A stretch of DNA of 64,000 nucleotides from Ptiloglossa arizonensis (lineage: Eukaryota; Arthropoda; Insecta; Hymenoptera; Colletidae), in contig NC_135049.1 in assembly GCF_051014685.1 (NCBI RefSeq), positions 31,947,531 through 32,011,530 on the forward strand, read 5' to 3'. Shown piece by piece: positions 22,617 through 36,534 of this stretch. A program made the translations under genes and the position numbers. Position 1 is the first letter of the stretch. Each line of letters opens with the position of its first letter. The notes beneath the pieces were generated by a model that did no database searches, was not told the DNA's origin, and was given only the letters and a program-made list of their open reading frames with translations.

Positions 22617-25430
22617 CTTCGCTGGGAGGAATCGATCGGTCGGTCACTCGGTCGGTCGATCGATCGATCGACGAGGTCCGTCGTTCCTCAGTCCGACGCT
22701 GCACGGGGTCGGGTCGTTCGGTTACGGGATCGCGATACGATTCGGTCGTGTCTCGACCGATTTCTCGCGCGTTTCTCACCGTCGACGATGATCGCTCGTC
22801 GAATGGAAAGGTTCGCGCGACGATCAGCGACGGCGAGTTTTCCGATACGTGCCGCGAAACTGCGTACCAGCCAGCGTTCCTTCGTTCACTGGCGCGCTTC
22901 CCATTCGCGGACGTGCAACATTGCCAATAAAAACGGGTCAAACGATTCAATTGTTGCGGTCCGACGTTTCGGTCAACGGGTTCAAAGCGTAGTCGCGCAC
23001 ATGCCGGTTACCCGATATCGATGTACACGCGGCGTCTTCGACCGTGCCCGCGTATCGAAATCACCGGAATCGATCGATCGGGGAGACCGGTGGTACGGAA
23101 CTCTCGACGACTTCGGACGCCCGCGGACGATCGACGCGGTCTTTCCGTATCTTTCCCGTCGATCGAACACTCCGTGTTCCGGGAAAATTTCGAAATCGAG
23201 GAAAAGCGCCGATGAGAGGTTAATCCCGGAGCAAACTCTGTAGCCAGCCGGGATGGATGATGGTTCCACGAGATTTTATTTTTCCGCGATAAGATAACCG
23301 AAAGCGATTCCTCGTCTCCTCGTGTCGCGTTATCGTGTACGATCGTTATTTGTCACGGATGTAAACGCAGTTGGAAGCGCGAAGAACCGCGAAGAACCGC
23401 GAAAATAGAACTGAACCCGCGATCGCGCGCTCGGTATCGTCGATCGATCGACTATCGGACAAGAGGAGGAGTAGTTTCTTCTCTTACCTTCTTCGAAAAC
23501 AAGTTCTATTTACCGGAATTATATCTGACGATCGTCATTGCGCAACCGCGAACGCGCTTACCGTGTAAGATCTATCGCGAGCACGAGATACTATCCCCGA
23601 TTCCGAACTGACGGTTTTTGCGCAGCTCCGCGATTCGGCTCTTTGGAGAACCGAGACGGGAAAACGCGGCGCACCTTGTCCCTTCTCGTTAGCGAGTACC
23701 CGCCACGAGGTAGACCGGTCGGTCGGTCGTTCTGGGTGCAGCTAAACGGGAAAACGATCTTGACCGTGAGCTTGATCCGCGATCCGTTCTCTTCGCGTTC
23801 GCGACAAATACGCGTACCGTGCGTTTCGATGTTTCATCGAATACCGCTAAACGAGCATCGGTCACGCGACACGCGAGTACGTCGCTCCGACGAAGAGAGT
23901 CACGAGCCGACGAAATCTCGCAACAGTCGCCACGATTGTCCCTCGTGATCGTTCTCGATTACGCGTTGCGTACTCGATCGCGTGATCGTTGTTCAAACAG
24001 AACGGAGCGAGATTCCTTCGCTTCGACTGTTGCAACCAACCGCGCTTCTTCTCCCTTCGCGAGTTACGCGAAACCCGTGTACCCTGATTCGATTTCGCCG
24101 GTGAACGGTATCGAGGATCGATCGGTGCTAACGACGCCCGAGACGCTCGAGACGCCCGAAACGGATCCAGAGGCGTTTGCACGCTCGAACGGCTCGTTCG
24201 AGCCGACTTTGCCGATCTATGCAAATGGGCGAGTCACCGGGTTCCGGTGTCGCGTCAAAAGCTAATGGCACAAAGATAATCCCTCCGCGTTGCTCCCTCG
24301 TAGGTTAACTCGAACGGTAGGGTTAGTTCCGCGGAATTGCGTCGTCTCTTCTCGAGTTTCGCGCGCAATCGACGTAGACCTTCGCGAAAGAGATCTCCGC
24401 GGAACTCGACTCTCGACGTTGATCGACCCTCGCGATCGCTAGCAACCACCGAAGGGACCGCGAAGATACCGAAAGTTGTTTCGTTGTACTCTCCTTTCTT
24501 TCCGAAGAAAGTTGTACGATCGAACGATCCAGGTTCGAGGAGCCCGAACGTTCGAGAGGTTGCGGTTTATCGCGCCCATCGAACCGGAGATCGATTTTAT
24601 TTCTCTCGCGCGGCAGAAACAAAAGAGAGGATCGTTCGCAGCGAGTTCTCCTCGAGTAGCTCGGTGGAAAGTTTCCCTCGTCCTTCCGCGCTCTACCTTC
24701 GCGGAATGCTTTCGTTCGTTTGGCCCGACTCGAGCTCAACCCGGTAGAAAATACCGGTAATAAGCCGCCTCGCGAGAGAGACTCGACCGAGCGAAAGATA
24801 TTCGAGGCAACCGTGTTCTTTTTTCGGCACGATTCGTGGGAAAACCTTGTCGAATATCCGTTCCGTGGCGCGGCGCGGTGCGGCGCGCTCGTTTCTCGCC
24901 CGTGGCCTCTTTCATCGCAGTTCCGAAGCGTCGCGTCGCCCTGAAATTCGAAAGTTCGAAGGCGCTCCGGCGACTCGCGGAGATCCCGAGGTTTCCCTCC
25001 TCCGTGTAAACGTCGAACTCCGTTCGAGAATACGTTCGCGAAGAACCGAGGAACGGAAGTGCGAGGAACGAGAAAGTTTAATTCTCGAGAAGCTCGCGGG
25101 GGGTCTCTTTCCGTACTCTTCCACGGAGCCCCGAGGTTCGAGTTTCGAGATTCTATTTCCCACTCGCGGCCGGACTCCGGTCCACGGGTTTCCACGGGCT
25201 CTCTTCGTTCGTTCCTTCGTTTTTCCGCCTAGTTTTCCGGTAAAAGCTTCGCCGCGCTCGATCCTCCAAGATGAACCGTGCTCGAGATAAAAAAAAGAGA
25301 AAGAATCGAGGGCGAGGAAGCGTTCAGGAATATTCCCGAGACGAGACTACAATGAATAAGCGCGGAAAGGAGGAGCTTTTCCGCCGCTTTGTTTTTCGCC
25401 GGAAGCGTTAATTAAATTACATCGAGGGAA

Positions 25431-25433
<3 letters not shown>

Positions 25434-25469
<36 letters not shown>

Positions 25470-25470
25470 C
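25434..25470 (+). repeat. GA dinucleotide microsatellite
   Basis: Nearly pure GA run with one AAA interruption. Confidence 0.9.
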
Positions 25471-28400
25471 GGAGACCGAGTTCGAAACTCGCCTTCCTCG
25501 TTTCGTTTCGCGCGAAGATCTCGTCACGGTGGACTTTTCCATCGTCGGGACGGCCGGTTTTTCGTATAGGCGACCAATCGATGCACGTACGTATTCCGTC
25601 GCGCGTCACGCCCGCGCGGAACGTAAAACTCGTCGCGCGCGATAAATTATGAAAAACGTCTCGCGTTCCTGCCGCGAAGATCGTTCGAGACTCGTTGGAC
25701 GCGGACGTGCTTTTCGAGAGCGTTGCCCAAGCCGTTTGCATATTTCAAGAACCGTCGTCCGTCCTCTCGCCACGGCCGCGTTTCTCTCCTTTGCGTCTTA
25801 TCGGCGAGTCGACGAACTCGCCGAATCTCTCGCGACGTATACTATACTCGAAACCGTGGGATCGCTTTTCTTCGCGAACACCGCCGACGAAAATCGAGAA
25901 ACGGGAACCGAAACGTTCGAGAACGATTATCGATACGCGGTACCGTTCGTCTTCGTCGTCGTGATCGCGTTCTTCGTTCGCGGTGAAATTCCACCGCGCG
26001 TCCGTTAAAAAATCCCGGGTCACGTGTACGTGAGAGCGTAAAATTGGCTGTTCGGTCGGCTCGTTTCTTCTGACAGCCGGTAAAAGCTCTTTCGCGATCT
26101 AGCGCTCCCTCGAGAACGAGGTTCGCGTCGTTTTCATCTGGCCCGAGGCCATACCGACGGGTGGCTAATGCTTCCCCTAAAGCGGAAGAATCCTCCTTTC
26201 GGCGTCCTCGCGCCTACAAATTTATCTTCGGCTCGAGGCTTCGTTAACGCGTCCTTTGGGTGGCGCCAACGCGCGACGAACCTTAACGAGATGGAACGCA
26301 ATTACGGACGCCTTCGCTCGTCGAACCCTCTCGCGGCACGAACTACACGGTTTCCGTCGCTCTCGGCGGTGCTTCCCGCTCGGATACCGTGCGCTTTTTC
26401 ACGCCAGAACCGAACAGTACCCGGACTGGAATCGAAACGTAAAACGGTACCGTCGCTGCGTTTCCTTTCACGGTGCACGCAAAGGGTACATGTTCCAGGA
26501 GCAAAGAGTTTCTTCGGGGAAAACGGGACGAGCGAACCCGGGAGAAAGTTCGATGTTCTCTCGCTCGCGTCTTCCTTCGCGAGAAAAGGAGGTCGCGGCG
26601 TCCTGTTCCGGAAAATCATTATCGCGGCACGGAAGGGCAGGGCGAATTCGATTTGGCGTTGTTCCTATCGTTTCTTCGCCGAATTCGAGTCCGCGGCCAG
26701 TACGCCGTTTCTCCTCGGCTTCCGTCCGCGGAGGAGGACTCTTTCTTGCTCCGAGTATCCGTCGAGTGTCCCGATGATTCGAGTGCCAATTCCAGCCACG
26801 ACTAACGAGGAGACGTTTATTAAAATAATTGCGAACCGCGCTTCCGTCTTTCGTCGTTAAAAGAGGGAAAACACTCGAGCCGTGCGAACGAGTTGCTCGT
26901 CGCCTCCTTCGGCAAAGGGTTCTGGTCCTTTGGCGACGTTCTCCAGCGGGACGAGTTCAAGGAAGAATCGCGTTTCGAAGGATACGCGTGCAACATAGTA
27001 GTCTTAAGTAAGTCTTAAGACTCGGAATATCTTCGAATCCTCGAGAACGAGGACGGAGGACTCCGAACTCTGGTTTCCGGTGGAAGAAAGGACGTTCGTT
27101 CTCGGTTCGCTTTTACCGTTCGAGATTGGCGCGACTCGACCAGGGAAGGATCGCTGGAACGGAGATGGTTTTGTTTCGTCGAACGATTCGAAAGTCGAGT
27201 CTCCGGCTCTGGCGCGAAAAAGAGCGTGTCTCCTCGCGATCGAGTTTTCGCGGCACGCTATTCCCGACGTACGAGCGGAAACCGCAGAAAGGGAGCCTTT
27301 CCCGTCGAGAGAGAGACGGAAAGAGTCGGCGGTAGGACGGTTAACGAAGGACGAGGGCACGTATGGTCGCGCGTGCGTTTCCCGCGATCGGCGGGTCTCG
27401 TCCCTATTTCTGGTACGTGCCGGGAAAAGGGAGGAGCGAGGAACGCTAAATTTGCCATCTTCGACGCGGTGGAAAAACATCCCCGTGGTTCGCGGTAGAC
27501 GGTTTCTCTCCGCGTCGAGTTTATCGGGACGATGCGGTCTCTAGACGCGGATCAATAATTCCGTCGAAGCGGCTCGGATGCCTCGACTGCCGGGAAAATA
27601 AAACAGGATCGAGGCGGCGGTATGCGCGGCGAAGGAAGTAGGTCGACGAGTCGCGAACACCGTTGCTCCGCGTCGAGGAGAAACGGAGACGGGGCGCGCG
27701 ATGCCCTTTCTGTTCGGGGTTTCCGCGAACCGGGAATTCGAGAGAACTTTGCCGAGCGCTCGTCCCTAATTACGTGTAATTTCCAGAAAACTCGTTGAAA
27801 CTTGCCGGTCGAAGTCGCGTTTTCGAATTGCCGCGGCACCGTTCGGCCCGATTCGCCGATTAACCCTTCCGCAACCGGCAGCCAGCGCGCTCGCGGCCTC
27901 CCGACCGATAAGATTACACCGCGATTCGAGGTACCCGCGCGTGCGAAATTCGTTCTTTCATCGCGTACCGAACACGCGAATACGTACGCGGGTTTATTCA
28001 CGGAGCGTTCCCTCGTGTTCCCGCGAGAGAACGACAGAAGGAAGCCGAAGAGAACGATAAAACGATATTGCGCGCGGATATCTTCTCTCCTTTCTCGCGA
28101 CGCACCGAACGCTCCCGCGATACGCTTTCCTTGGAGGCGCGTTCGGCTCTCTCTCTCTATCTCTTTTTCTCTCCCTCGCGCGAACGTAAACGTCGATCGA
28201 AACATCGCGAGCCACGCGAGCTTTGGGTCTTAAAGAGGGGGACGAATCGCTCCCGGTCGCGAATCGATCGACGTCTCGAGTACCTGGCTAAACAGCTCCG
28301 TCCTCGACGCGGGTATCCAACGTTTTCGCGGGTTTATCGTCGTAGAGGCGAATACCGACGGCGTCGATCGATATCGAAGCGTCGGGTTTTCGCTGAATCC

Positions 28401-31400
28401 GCTCGCCTTTACGGTTAGACTCGAGTTGGAAATTATCGAGCAATTACCGATAATTAGTTCCCTCCTCTCGAGACGTCGTCTCTCGCGGCGCGAGTCCGGA
28501 AGCGCGTCGGCGTTTACGGTCGGAATTCTCGCGACAGCCGCGGCTCGGAATAAAGCGCGAGGAGAGGATGGTATAGGCCGCAGCAGGGAGCCAAGTGGCC
28601 GACCGCCCGCCAGCCCGCCAGCCCTCCCGCTTGGTCGACGAGAACCAGCCAATTTGAATAAACAGCGCGCGTCGCGACGAATCCATTAACCGTCGACGCT
28701 GGGAAACGCGCGCGGCGGAGGGTCGTCGCCGGTTGCGATCCAACCACCGTTCCGAAAGAATAGAATTTCGACCGTCCGGCCCGTCGACGAGTCGTAAACC
28801 CCCGACGCGATACCGTCGCGTACACGTATCTCCGTGTACGATCGTAACAGAGCCACCAAGAGTTACGCGCCAGAGAGAATCCAGTTCCCGACTACCGAAA
28901 GAGTGGTGCTACGCGCTACCGCTTACACCGCCAATTAAAAATATCCATACCCAAGGAGCGTTCGACTCGGAATAGCCAGACCTCTCCTCGCGTTCGATCC
29001 GTTTAGTCTCGAGTAATTTTTGCCGGTGAACCGCCACGCGACTTTGTACGTCGTACTGCGACGGAAATCAAGCCTGGAGCGTTGGACAGATATCGCGGAA
29101 TCGAAGGAATTTCCGTGCCAAACTCCACCCCTTTTGGATTCCATCGAATCGCGCCTACCGAGTTCTCAGCCTCGACCCTATCGTCTCGTTGAACGGGGAG
29201 ACCGAAAATTATTTACCCTTGACATCCACCAAGAGGTCTCGACTCGCGCTATCCGAACGATCGAGGACGAGTACGAAACACCGGGAACTCTGCTAGTCGG
29301 GAGAACGTTCGTTCGTTCGTTCGTTCGTTCTCGGGACACTTTTGCCGGCAGAGTTTAACGCAACTTCGAAGATACGACCCAGAGAGTTTCCAACTACCGT
29401 ACGATTACTTTCCTCGCGAGGTTACTCGCGTCGTGGAATATCAGACGCGGGTCTCGAGCGAGCGCAGGCTCGCGCGCGCGTCGAATCGAAAAGTTACGGT
29501 ACGCTTCGAAAGTCCTGTCCCTGTATTCGCGACGCTACTTCTTTCGAGGAACGACGATGCGAGGAGACGGAAACGAGATTCCGTCTCTGCGGGGGAAAGA
29601 TGGCCGCCGGAGACGAGGGGTCGTATCGTTTCGAAGGAGAAACGAGAAACCGAAAGACGTCGTTGTCTATGGAGCGACTGTGAATCGAAACGGCTGAAGG
29701 AAACCGAGAGAGAGAGAGAGAGAGAGAGAAAGCGAGAGACACCAAACTGTCGGCAAACTGTATTTACCGTTGCGTTGCTCGCAAGGCGCGGGCTACATTG
29801 TGCGCCATCCAGCTAACTTCCCTAACGATCTCGTGGTTCTGCTCGTGTTTTCCTTAAATACGAGGAAACTCGGAGATAAGCCGAAACCAGTTAAACCGTC
29901 GCGTTTCCTTTCCCCGTTGTTGCTGCCAGCAGTCGTTTAATCCTACCGCGAGCGTCGGGGCTACCCTCTCGTTTCGCGGGACGTCGGCGCCGGAAGGACG
30001 TACGAGCCGACGAAAGAGACGAAACAAAGTGGAACGACGAAAGGACCGCGAAGAACCGAGACGGAGGGACGAGAGAGCTCCCGACGTCGCGAACGCATTG
30101 TCGTCCTCGACGACCGCGCTAGCTTCTGTTATTGTTATCGTCGACGTACTACACGTTCGTTTACCGTAGATACAGATACGGTATCTACGCGCTTTGACAT
30201 CGCGCCGGTTGTACCGAGTTCCGGACGAATCGTGTAATTTATCGTAGTCGCGACTGCGTGCCCGAAGTTTCACCGTAGAAATTAGTTAATTATTCGAGCC
30301 GACCGACAGTACGGAGCGCTCCGAGCTGTACGGTATCACGATATCGGACTTTCGTCTCATCGGAGGACCCATTTGGATCGACGTTCGTCCGAGATTTCTA
30401 ACCTCGAAAAGAACAATCGCGATCGTATCGTTCCGTCTCGGCGTACGTTTCGCTTTACCGCTCGAACGCGTTCGCGCAAAGAGAACCGCGCGAAGATTCC
30501 TTTCGTCGTTCGACGCGCCGATGAATCCGTTTCAATAAACCACGAGGTGCACCGAGTACTCGAACGAACGTTTATCGCGACGAAAGCAAGGACGATCGAT
30601 CGTACAAGGCGAACGCGACACTCCTCGTTCGAGCGAGGCGAATCGTTCGAATTGGCGAACACCGGGAGAACGGTGGCCGCGGGACAATATTCCATTCGTC
30701 GGACGGGTTGCGCCGCAAAGCCGTGGAGACTCGCTTTTACGCGCGAGAACGTCCCGACCGGAAGTTTACGAACACCGTTGAAACGAATCTCGTCGCGTTC
30801 GAGTATCGTTGCAACAATAAGCAAACGTGGGGGGTGGGGGGACAACGCGGGACTCCCCGATTCCAGGACCCGTTTGAAATTCACCGCGCAGTCTATGATA
30901 TTATCTCGAGACAATTAAATTAGCCGCTATTGAAACGAAGTTATTTCGAGCTAGAATAGAGGCCGGGTCGGGCCCGACGCATACAAAGTGGTGAAATTTC
31001 AGAGGTGCCGTGGATAGCGTCGGGTTCGCACTCGCGCGTCCGCGCTTGCGAGCCCCGGCCCGCTTAAATGCCATCGGCGTTCGCGTTAATTAGATACTCG
31101 CTCCAACGGCCGATAATTACGCGACGTCCGGTAATTAAATCGCAGTCGTTCGAGAGGGCTTTTGTACGCGTCGCGGCACCCGGCCGCGTACTCCAACGGT
31201 TGCGAACGGTTCTCGGTTAATCCACTTGTCTCCGCGGGATCGTCGTCGACCGATCGTCCGATCGGGACGTCCCGTTTTTCGCCACGCGAGAACCGCGAAA
31301 CGTGGCTTTACCGATCGCTCGGGATCGTTTCGGTACGGCTTCTTCGAGAGCGCGAAACTCTCGCGAAGTCTACGCCAGCCAGGGGTAATTCGCGCGCAAG

Positions 31401-31997
31401 CTACGTAAATTCCGGCTTAAACTCGACTCGAATTTACGATCGCGGCATCGCCCTCGGAATCCTTGATTTACGAGGCCACGCGATCTCGAGTACAATTCGC
31501 CGTTCGTCACTGCCGCTTGGCCCGAACGAGCGAGCGGCCGGGTGGCCGATCGTTAGCATCGACCCGTCCAACTTTTTCTAATTTCGAGGTACACTCGATG
31601 CGGAAAAAACGATTTCGTTCGCGAGTTTCAACGAGAAAACGACCGGGAACGAGGGACCAGGGTGTGACGAAGGGTTTCGAACGAACTGTCGTTTCGCTGT
31701 GCGTAAATGTAACATTTATTTCGGCATAAATTATGACGATAGATACATAGATTAGGTATAGAATACAAAATGAATTGACTGTAGACAGGACTGTAGCGAA
31801 AATACACCAATGCATTTGTCGCACCAGTATTCATTCGTACTCGATTTGTTCCGCATGCTTCCCGGCAACTCCGATCGGCGCGACTATCTCTTTCGCTGAC
31901 GATAGATATTCGATCTCGAGGGGGGAGGAGAGCGGTTCGCGATCGAACGATGCGCGAGATCGTTTCGCCGTCGACGTTTCGTTCGTTTCGTTTATTT

Positions 31998-32095
31998 TTC
32001 TTCTTCTTCTTCGTCTTCCTCTTTCTCATTCTCCATCACTTTCAGCTTCTTCCGCTTCTTCTTCTTCTTCTTCTTCTTCTTCTTCTTCTTCTTTC
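31998..32095 (+). repeat. CTT trinucleotide microsatellite
   Basis: An impure TTC/CTT tract followed by a purer run of about 13 units at 32055-32092. Confidence 0.9.
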
Positions 32096-32710
32096 TCCGA
32101 TAAGAAATAAACGCGCGTGAAATACGGGAGTAGGGAAGAAAGGGAACCTGGGACGCGGGTTGGGAGGCGCGAGCTCTCACAGTTTCATCGGTGACGGGGA
32201 TAATCGAACGTAATCGGATGGCCGCGTGAGCGGAGCTTATAGAAAATACAAAGTCTCGAATTTTTACTGAGCAACGTGGTTCTCGCACAGCGAGCTGCGC
32301 TTCCTTCGCGTACGTCTCTACTTATCCCTGACGTTGAGCGACTAGACCTAAAGCGATCTTTGATTTTCGTGAAAGGCGCCGGGCGAGCGAACCCCGGTGC
32401 CGTATTTTTTGTATTTTTTTGTTTTTTTTTTTCTCTTTTTTCTTTTCTCCTTTATCGATACTCTTTTGATTTCTGCGCGCTCGTTGACGTTCGCAAACTA
32501 TTGGTTCGGCGAAACGACCAGGACTTCGACAAAATGCGCGACACACTTAGCACCCGGACAAGAGAACGCGAACGCGAGCGCGTTCCATCGAACGGAGACC
32601 AGCTTGTGAACGAATCTTCCGACGAGAAACGAAACGTAAATCCGCGGAACGCAACGGTTTTGGCAAAATATCGCGTCGCTTGGCGCTACATGCGTCGTAA
32701 TCTACTTATT

Positions 32711-32810
32711 GTATGTATATCGTGTATGTATATATAATATAGTATATTTATATATATATATTTATATATATATGTATATACATATGCATGTACATGTATA
32801 TGTATATCAT
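32711..32810 (+). repeat. TA-rich microsatellite
   Basis: Mixed TA, TATG and TGTA units over about 100 bases, the most AT-rich spot outside the coilin compartment. Confidence 0.85.
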
Positions 32811-33812
32811 TTTTACGAACCGTTCCACGATTAATTAGGATCATCACAGCCATAGCTTTGAATATGAATGTTTCGTTCGTATTTTTCAAGACCGATACAA
32901 TTATAGTTTAATAATCCGTTTGGCGATAATAGTAAAGACATAGTGGCGGACCATTCTACCGGTTATCGTAATATTTTTTTTTTTCTAGCAGCTACACATC
33001 GATTACAACGAGATTCGAATGCGATAGTCGTACGAAATATTGAACGAGACGGAGCCTTTAAACTTTTCTTTTTTGTTTTTCGGAGCGAACGAGAATCTTG
33101 GATGGAAATCGAACTAAGCGACGACAAGCGGCCTACGTGTTTCTATCGTTATTCGCAATTGCTGTCCGAGACGAATATCGCGCTACCCGCGCTAAAGGGT
33201 CGAAGGGGAGAGGTGGCAATGGATCGTGACGGCTCGGGGCCAAAGTATTTTTTTCGCGCCCGGTTTCGTCGCGACGCGATCTTCGATTTTCCGTTCGCCC
33301 TTTACTTTCCCGTTTCTCGAGTGGAGAAACGACGCGACGGAGCGACCAGATGGTGCGCGATGGCGGGTCAGTCGATGCAATGGCCTCGAGCGGTCAAAGT
33401 CCCAAGCCTTTGCCTCTTTTTTTTTATGTTTTTCTACTCGGACGCTATCGAGCGCTATCGGGCTTCTACTTGGTAACGAGAACGATTACTCGACGAAACT
33501 CGACTATCGACTATCGTTTCCTAAACGGAATATCCGAGGTTGTTCCGTTGCGACGACGACGACGGTAAATCGTCCGCGTTCCGTCGCGCGCATCGACCAC
33601 GGTGCTTTGCGTTCGCGCGACGCTCGCGAATCGGTCGATCTTTTGCGGCTAGAAAAAATAAAATTTACCGGTTCGATCGAGCGCAACGGGCGGCAAAGAC
33701 GCGACTCGATCGTCTCGGAAGGAGAACGATTCGCGTTGGTCGACCCGGTGCTCTGGAAACGAACGATTTCTCGTTCGTCGAACGGAATTCGATCGGACGG
33801 GTGACGACGAAA

Positions 33813-33842
33813 AACTACTACTACGACGACGACGACGACGAA

Positions 33843-33887
<45 letters not shown>

Positions 33888-33904
33888 AACGGCGAAGATG
33901 ACGC

Positions 33905-33946
<42 letters not shown>

Positions 33947-33975
33947 TAACGATAACGATAACGATAACGACGACA
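33813..33975 (+). repeat. GAC trinucleotide repeat with GATAAC tail
   Basis: Two long GAC runs are separated by AACGGCGAAGATGACGCC, followed by four GATAAC units. It would read as poly-Asp on the plus strand or poly-Ser on the minus strand, but no gene context supports translation. Confidence 0.9.
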
Positions 33976-36093
33976 TCGACTTTCCTACGATCACTACGAT
34001 ACGTTCTACGATTATAATCTCTCTACAATCGGAGGATAGATTTCCAGCCGCTTCCTGTTTTCCGTCCCAATCGTCCGAATAAAACGTTGATCCTCTTAAC
34101 TCGACGCTCGGGCCGCGCTTCCAACCGATTAGATATTTCATCGATAGAGTCGTTTCGCGTAGTACTCGCAGCGGCTCTAGACGCGCGGGGATGCGCCGAT
34201 CTCGATCCCTGATTAAAACGATAAGCGGCTCGGTCGATTTACGGGCTTAAAGTCGCGCGGGCAGAACCACCGCCCGTCGAACGATTAGGGTACGGAACGT
34301 CGGAAGCCGAGAAGGTTACGACAGACTAGAGACCCGTTGTGCAGCCGACGGAAGTTGGACGTCGCTTCTCTTTGGTTTCCAAGTAAAGCGTGCATCCGCG
34401 GGTCGAAGCTACGGCTAAGTAGTTAGGAGGGACCGTGATATCGGACGTACGTTCATTTAAACGGCTACCTACCGATCTAAACCGGCTACTCGAAACGAAG
34501 CGAACACACAGAAACGAGTGTCGACGAGCGAGAACGAGTGTCCATCGAGGGATTCGAGTGGTTTCGCGCGAACGACACTATTATCGCGATAAGTCGCGAA
34601 GAATACTCTCGAGATAAGCGGCTCGAACGAGTGCTACGAGTTTTTCTTTTCCTTTTGTAAACAGAAGGTAGAGCTTAACGCCGAATATCCGTGTTTCGAA
34701 CGTTGATCGACGATGCTCGCCAACACGGAGCCAAACTACCCGCGTAAAACGCAACGCAAAAGCTTTACAATCTCGCCGAACAACGCGAGATTTCGATCGA
34801 AGCGATCATCTTTCGAGAGGACCCGATTACTCTCGAGCGTTTACCAAACTTTGACGAACCGACCACCTCGAACGAAAAATACTCGCGAGCGTAATTTCTT
34901 TCAACGAAATCGGTCGAGGAACAAATCTAAAACGGTTTTTAATCGATTTTGCGTCTCGATACAAAAATACCAAGCTATGTACATTTCCTGGTTTAACGTC
35001 GTTGCCACGGCAAATATTTTGATCGCGCGTACACAAGAATCGCGGAACAACCGACGAGAGGGGACGCGATTTATGGGCGAGAAAATAACTGGAGAATTTG
35101 AAATCGAGTACGATTCGACGATCCGTCGCGATAATTCTCAAGGTAATCGACGCGTCCGTCCAGTACCGATTACTTCTACCGGGATCGACGTTCGTAAACA
35201 CCGACGATGGTACGGTATTATCTCTTTTTCGTCGATCTCGTTATCGCGACCGGTTAATATCGGTGGATCGTACTTCCGCGAAGCTATCTTCGCGATACGG
35301 AATTTACGAGCCAGCGTCGGATCTCGAGGGATCGAGAGACCGCGTTCGAAGATTTTCGGGTCCTCCCGAAGAGACGGAAGAAAAATCTACGATTAGCGAT
35401 TCGCGCTAAATCTAACGACTAGAATCTGCCGGACAAAGCGTCGCGCGTCTACGCTAGACTAACGATCTACGACATCGAGGCGAGTTTTTGCGAAACTTTA
35501 CCTATCGGCTTTTAGACGACCGTTTGTACGCTGTCTCCGTAGCGACTTTCTACGCGTAATTCGCGAACGTACGGTGGAACGAGGGCGCGAGTTTCGTTTC
35601 TCGAAATTGTAAAATTTCCACGCCGAGAACGCGCGGGGACGTTTTTATCGTCGACGGACGCGATCGGGACTCGTTGCGCGCAACGAAAGACGAAAAAACG
35701 ATCGAACGAAAAACAGACACGCCGGTCCCGTTCCACCGTCGAATCGCGAAAAACCATTAAACCCTGTAACACGTAATAGCACTCGACTAAATGGCACGTG
35801 GAATCCGATCGGTATCGATCGTCTTCCTTTCATTTGGCGCGAAACCGTTGCCGACGCGACGATCGCGTGGCATCGTCGCGATCAACAACCACGGCGAGAA
35901 CTTTGTTCGATAAATAGACGGGCGAACGGACACCGAGGGGGTGAATGGATGGATGGATGGACGCGTACGCGGACAGACGGAGACAACGAAGAATGGCGGA
36001 AGCGGGCATCGGGGTGCGGGAGCGAGGAGAGCGTTGTTCCTTGGACCGCACGGAATATGCAGTTGTCCCGAAGCTGATCGTCGGAACGCGCCT

Positions 36094-36534
36094 GACCATC
36101 GACGTACAATAAACCGCGTCGAGTCGTTCTCCCACCGGAAAGACGCGAGCCGATCGAGGCGACGAGCGACGAGCGAGTGATCTTACGGTGAGCGGTTATC
36201 GCGAAGAACGCGTCCTGGTCGCGTCGACGAAAGAAAACGGGTACTCCGTTTCGAGATTCCGCGAGCGACCGATTCGTCGAACGGTCGTTCTTCGAAGCTC
36301 GAATCGCTCGGGTGGGAGAACGGTTTACACGCGCGACCATCGACGTACGACGATACGCCGGTTCGAGTCGTTCCCCCGTCTAAAGTACGCGCGAGCGATT
36401 ATCGCGAAGCTCGCGTCGTAAAATCGTCGACGAAAAAAACGGTGACTCGATTCGGAGTATTCCAAGTTCCCGGTGATTCGTCGAGCGATCGTTTTTTTTT
36501 CCCCCGCTCGGACGGGAGAAGAGCGGTACGCGCG
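36094..36534 (+). repeat. Degenerate tandem duplication, about 241-bp period
   Basis: The units 36094-36334 and 36335-36534 both start GACCATCGACGTAC and share TTCGAGTCGTTC-like, TTATCGCGAAG, GTCGACGAAA and GGGAGAA words in order. The second copy is shorter by gaps. No coding sense is seen. Confidence 0.6.

Noticed and set aside
23514..23538. Alternative first exon of the SV2-like gene
   Set aside because: Phase fits, but its donor (GTAAAT) is weaker than at 22574 and it implies a 1.4-kb intron in a gene with short introns. Kept only as an alternative.
29309..29329. GTTC and similar short repeats as a CRISPR array
   Set aside because: Simple microsatellites with no spacers, in a eukaryotic genome.
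31507..31824. Minus-strand frame with a hydrophobic stretch
   Set aside because: Hydrophobicity comes from the AT-rich patch; no conserved motif or exon borders.
33540..34082. Acidic poly-Asp open frame
   Set aside because: Produced by the GAC microsatellite; no flanking gene structure.
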